Shown: positions 4,633-6,396 of the stretch, piece by piece
How the letters are laid out: each line of letters opens with the position of its first letter
Position numbering within the stretch: position 1 is the first letter of the stretch
NCBI GenBank assembly: GCA_026395275.1
Contig: JAPLZA010000099.1
Location: forward strand, 1-6,396
Length of the DNA: 6,396 nt
Direction of reading: 5' to 3'
Origin: Candidatus Staskawiczbacteria bacterium
Lineage (GTDB): Bacteria > Patescibacteriota > Minisyncoccia > Minisyncoccales > Staskawiczbacteraceae
Translations under genes and position numbers: made by a program
The notes under the pieces: generated by a model
What the model saw: the letters and a program-made list of their open reading frames with translations, nothing else
What the model was told of the DNA's origin: nothing
Databases searched by the model: none

Positions 4633-5749
4633 ATGAAAATACCTTTTTACAAACCGCATGTCACAGGAAATGAGATAAAATCTATCTTAAAAGTTTTTAA
4701 ATCCGGTAAATTGGCGAGAGGTCAGGAAGTGGAGAAATTTGAAAAAGAATTCGCCACTTATGTAGGTAAAAAATATGCAATTGCAATAAATAGTGGCACA
4801 AGCGGATTACACCTGGTTGTCCGCGCTATGGGCTGGAAAAAGGGAGACGAGATTATCACCACTCCGTTTAGTTTTATTGCATCTTCAAATGTTTTGCTAT
4901 TCGAAGACGCTACGCCGGTTTTTGTTGATATAGACAAAAATACGCTCAATATCGATCCCGATAAGATTGAAGACAGAATCACCTCAAGAACAAAAGGAAT
5001 GCTTTTAGTGCGGACTGCCGTTTGATTATAAAAAAATAAAAAAAATTTCAGATAAATATAAGTTACCAATTATTGAAGATGCATGTGAGGCAATTGGTAA
5101 GCCTAATAAAAATTTTAGCGTATCAAAAATTGGTGTTGCGTCTGTATATAGCTTTCATGAAAATAAACAATTAACTACGGGAGGAGAGGGGGGCATAATA
5201 GTAACAGATGACCCAGCTATAGCTCAAAAGTGTTGGTCTATGCGAGACCAAGGGCGATCTTCAAGCAAGGACTGGATAAAAAATGTTATTCTCGGGTTCA
5301 ATTTTAGAATGACCGAAATTCAAGCTACCTTAGGTAGAGAACAGCTTAAAATTATTGATAAAATGCTTGCCAAAAGAGAACAGCTCGCAAGTAAATATTA
5401 CTCTCTTTTAGCCGGTACTGAGGGGCTGTCCGTACCCGATGAAATAACTTTAAAAAAAAGAAGTTGGTTTGTTTATTTTATTATTTTAGAAAGTGCTGAT
5501 TTAAGGGAGAAAGTTTATAAAGATCTTCTTTCTGCCGGAGTCACTTCAAGTAAAAACTATTTCCCGCCGATTTATGATTTTTCAATTTATGCAGACTATA
5601 AAAAAGAATGCCCAGTTACAGAAGAAGTTTCAAAAACGATTTTAGCTTTACCCATGTTTTATGAAATGAAAAATAAACAGGTATCTTTTATCGCTGATGT
5701 AATTAAAAAATCAATTAAACGATATCGAAATGGCATACTCAATGGTTAA
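4633..5749 (+). pseudogene. DegT/DnrJ/EryC1/StrS aminotransferase, frameshifted
   Basis: A PLP enzyme family that transaminates keto-sugars, often dTDP- or UDP-linked. The first part (4633-5010, 126 codons) reads PFYKPHVTGNEI, NSGTSGLHLVVRAMG, ITTPFSFIASSN and FVDIDKNTLNIDP. The second part (5012-5749, 245 codons, next frame) reads GLPFDYKKI, PIIEDACEAIG, the PLP-lysine motif SFHENKQLTTGGEGG (Lys codon 5165-5167), GFNFRMTEIQATLG and FPPIYDF. At the join, GTG (5008-5010) is followed by a single C and then GGA, where relatives have three residues such as HIF or HLY between V and G; about 8 bases are missing. Unrepaired, translation ends at TGA 5023-5025, before the PLP lysine, so no active enzyme is made. 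The rebuilt protein is about 374 residues, normal for the family. An internal ATG at 5240 lies after the PLP lysine and cannot rescue function. The specific substrate cannot be read from the sequence. Confidence 0.9.
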
Positions 5750-5758
5750 AACAATCCG

Positions 5759-6396
5759 ATGAAACAAAAAACAAAAAAACCTGTTATAATTTTTATATCA
5801 AATCGGTTTGGATACGGCCCCACCATTGCGTTACTTAACGTTGCTAGGGAATTCATTAAAAAAATTGATGCAGATTTTGTTTTCGCCGGTTCTGGAATAT
5901 GCAAGGAAGCATTTAACGCCGTTTTTGAAAAGAAGATAGTCTTTGTTGAAACTGATGAGCACAATTACGACGAAATCAAAAAATTTATTTTACGATATAA
6001 GAACCGGAAAGTATTTTTAATAAGCTGTCTTAATCGTTTAGCAATAGTTGTAGCAAAGGAACTAAAAATTCCTAATGCCCTTATAGATTTATTAACATGG
6101 ACTTGGAATAAAATTCCCAAAGGATTTGAAAGCGCAGACCATTATTTTTCAAATCATTTCGGAACAAAAAACAAAAAACCATATATGATAGAGGTGCCAT
6201 TGATTATTGGTCCCGTTCCTTATAAAAAGAATGTGAATAAAAAATATCTTTTAATTAATATCGGGGGCGTGCAGAATCATCTTGTTGAAAGCCTGCCGGA
6301 AAACTATCTTAAATTAGTCAGTTATTTCCTGAATACACTCAAGGTTCCGTCTAATCTTAAGGTTGTTGTAGCTAGCGGTAGTCAATCAGTAAAGTT
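5759..6396 (+). CDS. Probable GT-B glycosyltransferase, possibly of the cytosylglucuronate-synthase type (partial, runs off the end)
   Basis: The frame is open from ATG 5759 to the window end, 212 complete codons. A basic start (MKQKTKK) leads into a first strand and glycine loop FISNRFGYGPT (12-22) followed by a helix, as in the acceptor domain of GT-B enzymes. Further on are IDLLTWTWNKIP (109-120), ADHYFSNHFG, and LLINIGGVQN (164-173), which resembles the first strand and loop of the donor-binding domain. No transmembrane segment is seen. From memory this layout (FG-G loop, aromatic-rich D-L-W-W segment, GG loop) recalls the cytosylglucuronate synthases BlsD/MilC, which couple free cytosine to a UDP-sugar; a generic surface-polysaccharide transferase is the main alternative. 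It starts 9 bases after the aminotransferase stop, so it shares the operon. No Shine-Dalgarno is present. The donor-site C-terminal half lies outside the window. Confidence 0.6.
   Translation, partial: MKQKTKKPVIIFISNRFGYGPTIALLNVAREFIKKIDADFVFAGSGICKEAFNAVFEKKIVFVETDEHNYDEIKKFILRYKNRKVFLISCLNRLAIVVAKELKIPNALIDLLTWTWNKIPKGFESADHYFSNHFGTKNKKPYMIEVPLIIGPVPYKKNVNKKYLLINIGGVQNHLVESLPENYLKLVSYFLNTLKVPSNLKVVVASGSQSVK

Noticed and set aside
5240..5749. Independent 169-residue protein starting at ATG 5240
   Set aside because: It is the C-terminal part of the frameshifted aminotransferase; its coding frame extends upstream without stops to at least 5012 and contains the PLP lysine before this ATG.
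1..6396. CRISPR array, tRNA, rRNA, insertion sequence or attachment site
   Set aside because: No regularly spaced repeats, cloverleaf, ribosomal core sequence, transposase frame or flanking terminal repeats were seen on either strand.

Overview
The window is bacterial DNA with mostly AT-rich genes packed head to tail on the plus strand. Low GC, very short gene gaps, few Shine-Dalgarno sequences, a membrane-anchored thermonuclease-like protein and a short-form RmlA-like enzyme would fit an uncultivated small-genome bacterium such as a Patescibacteria/CPR member. This is inference only; no rRNA or marker gene is present. In-frame TGA was not needed to read any gene, so the standard code fits.

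Layout. Positions 2-103 hold the unrecognised C-terminal end of an upstream gene, followed by a clear intrinsic terminator (119-144). Positions 212-781 encode a membrane-anchored staphylococcal-nuclease-like protein. Positions 910-2412 encode an ABC-F ATPase with two ATP-binding cassettes. It has the only consensus Shine-Dalgarno in the window, a possible 11-codon leader peptide whose stop overlaps that Shine-Dalgarno, visibly higher GC, and its own terminator (2430-2467). It looks like an independently acquired and independently transcribed ribosome-protection-type gene. Positions 2468-2607 are AT-rich regulatory DNA with a 33-base near-perfect palindrome containing a TTGACA box and a second smaller inverted repeat.

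From 2608 to the window end runs one tight operon: RmlA-like sugar nucleotidyltransferase, RmlB-like dTDP-glucose 4,6-dehydratase, a nucleoside 2-deoxyribosyltransferase/nucleotide hydrolase-family protein, a DegT/DnrJ/EryC1 aminotransferase, and the first 212 codons of a probable GT-B glycosyltransferase that runs off the end. RmlA and RmlB together would supply a dTDP-4-keto-6-deoxyhexose and the aminotransferase could turn it into an amino sugar. The deoxyribosyltransferase-family protein could release a base from a nucleotide, and the glycosyltransferase could join base and sugar. That combination, beside an ABC-F gene, recalls cytosine-nucleoside antibiotic pathways (amicetin, blasticidin S, mildiomycin). 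This is the most interesting hypothesis here, and it is unproven.

In this copy three of the five operon genes appear damaged. RmlA lacks about 26 residues near its C-terminus including the WxDxGT region. RmlB is frameshifted by an apparent 17-base loss, and the aminotransferase by an apparent 8-base loss. Either the pathway is decaying, or the assembly is faulty at three places. The RmlA/RmlB and RmlB/deoxyribosyltransferase junctions share an identical 19-base A-rich sequence and an identical 20-base gene overlap.
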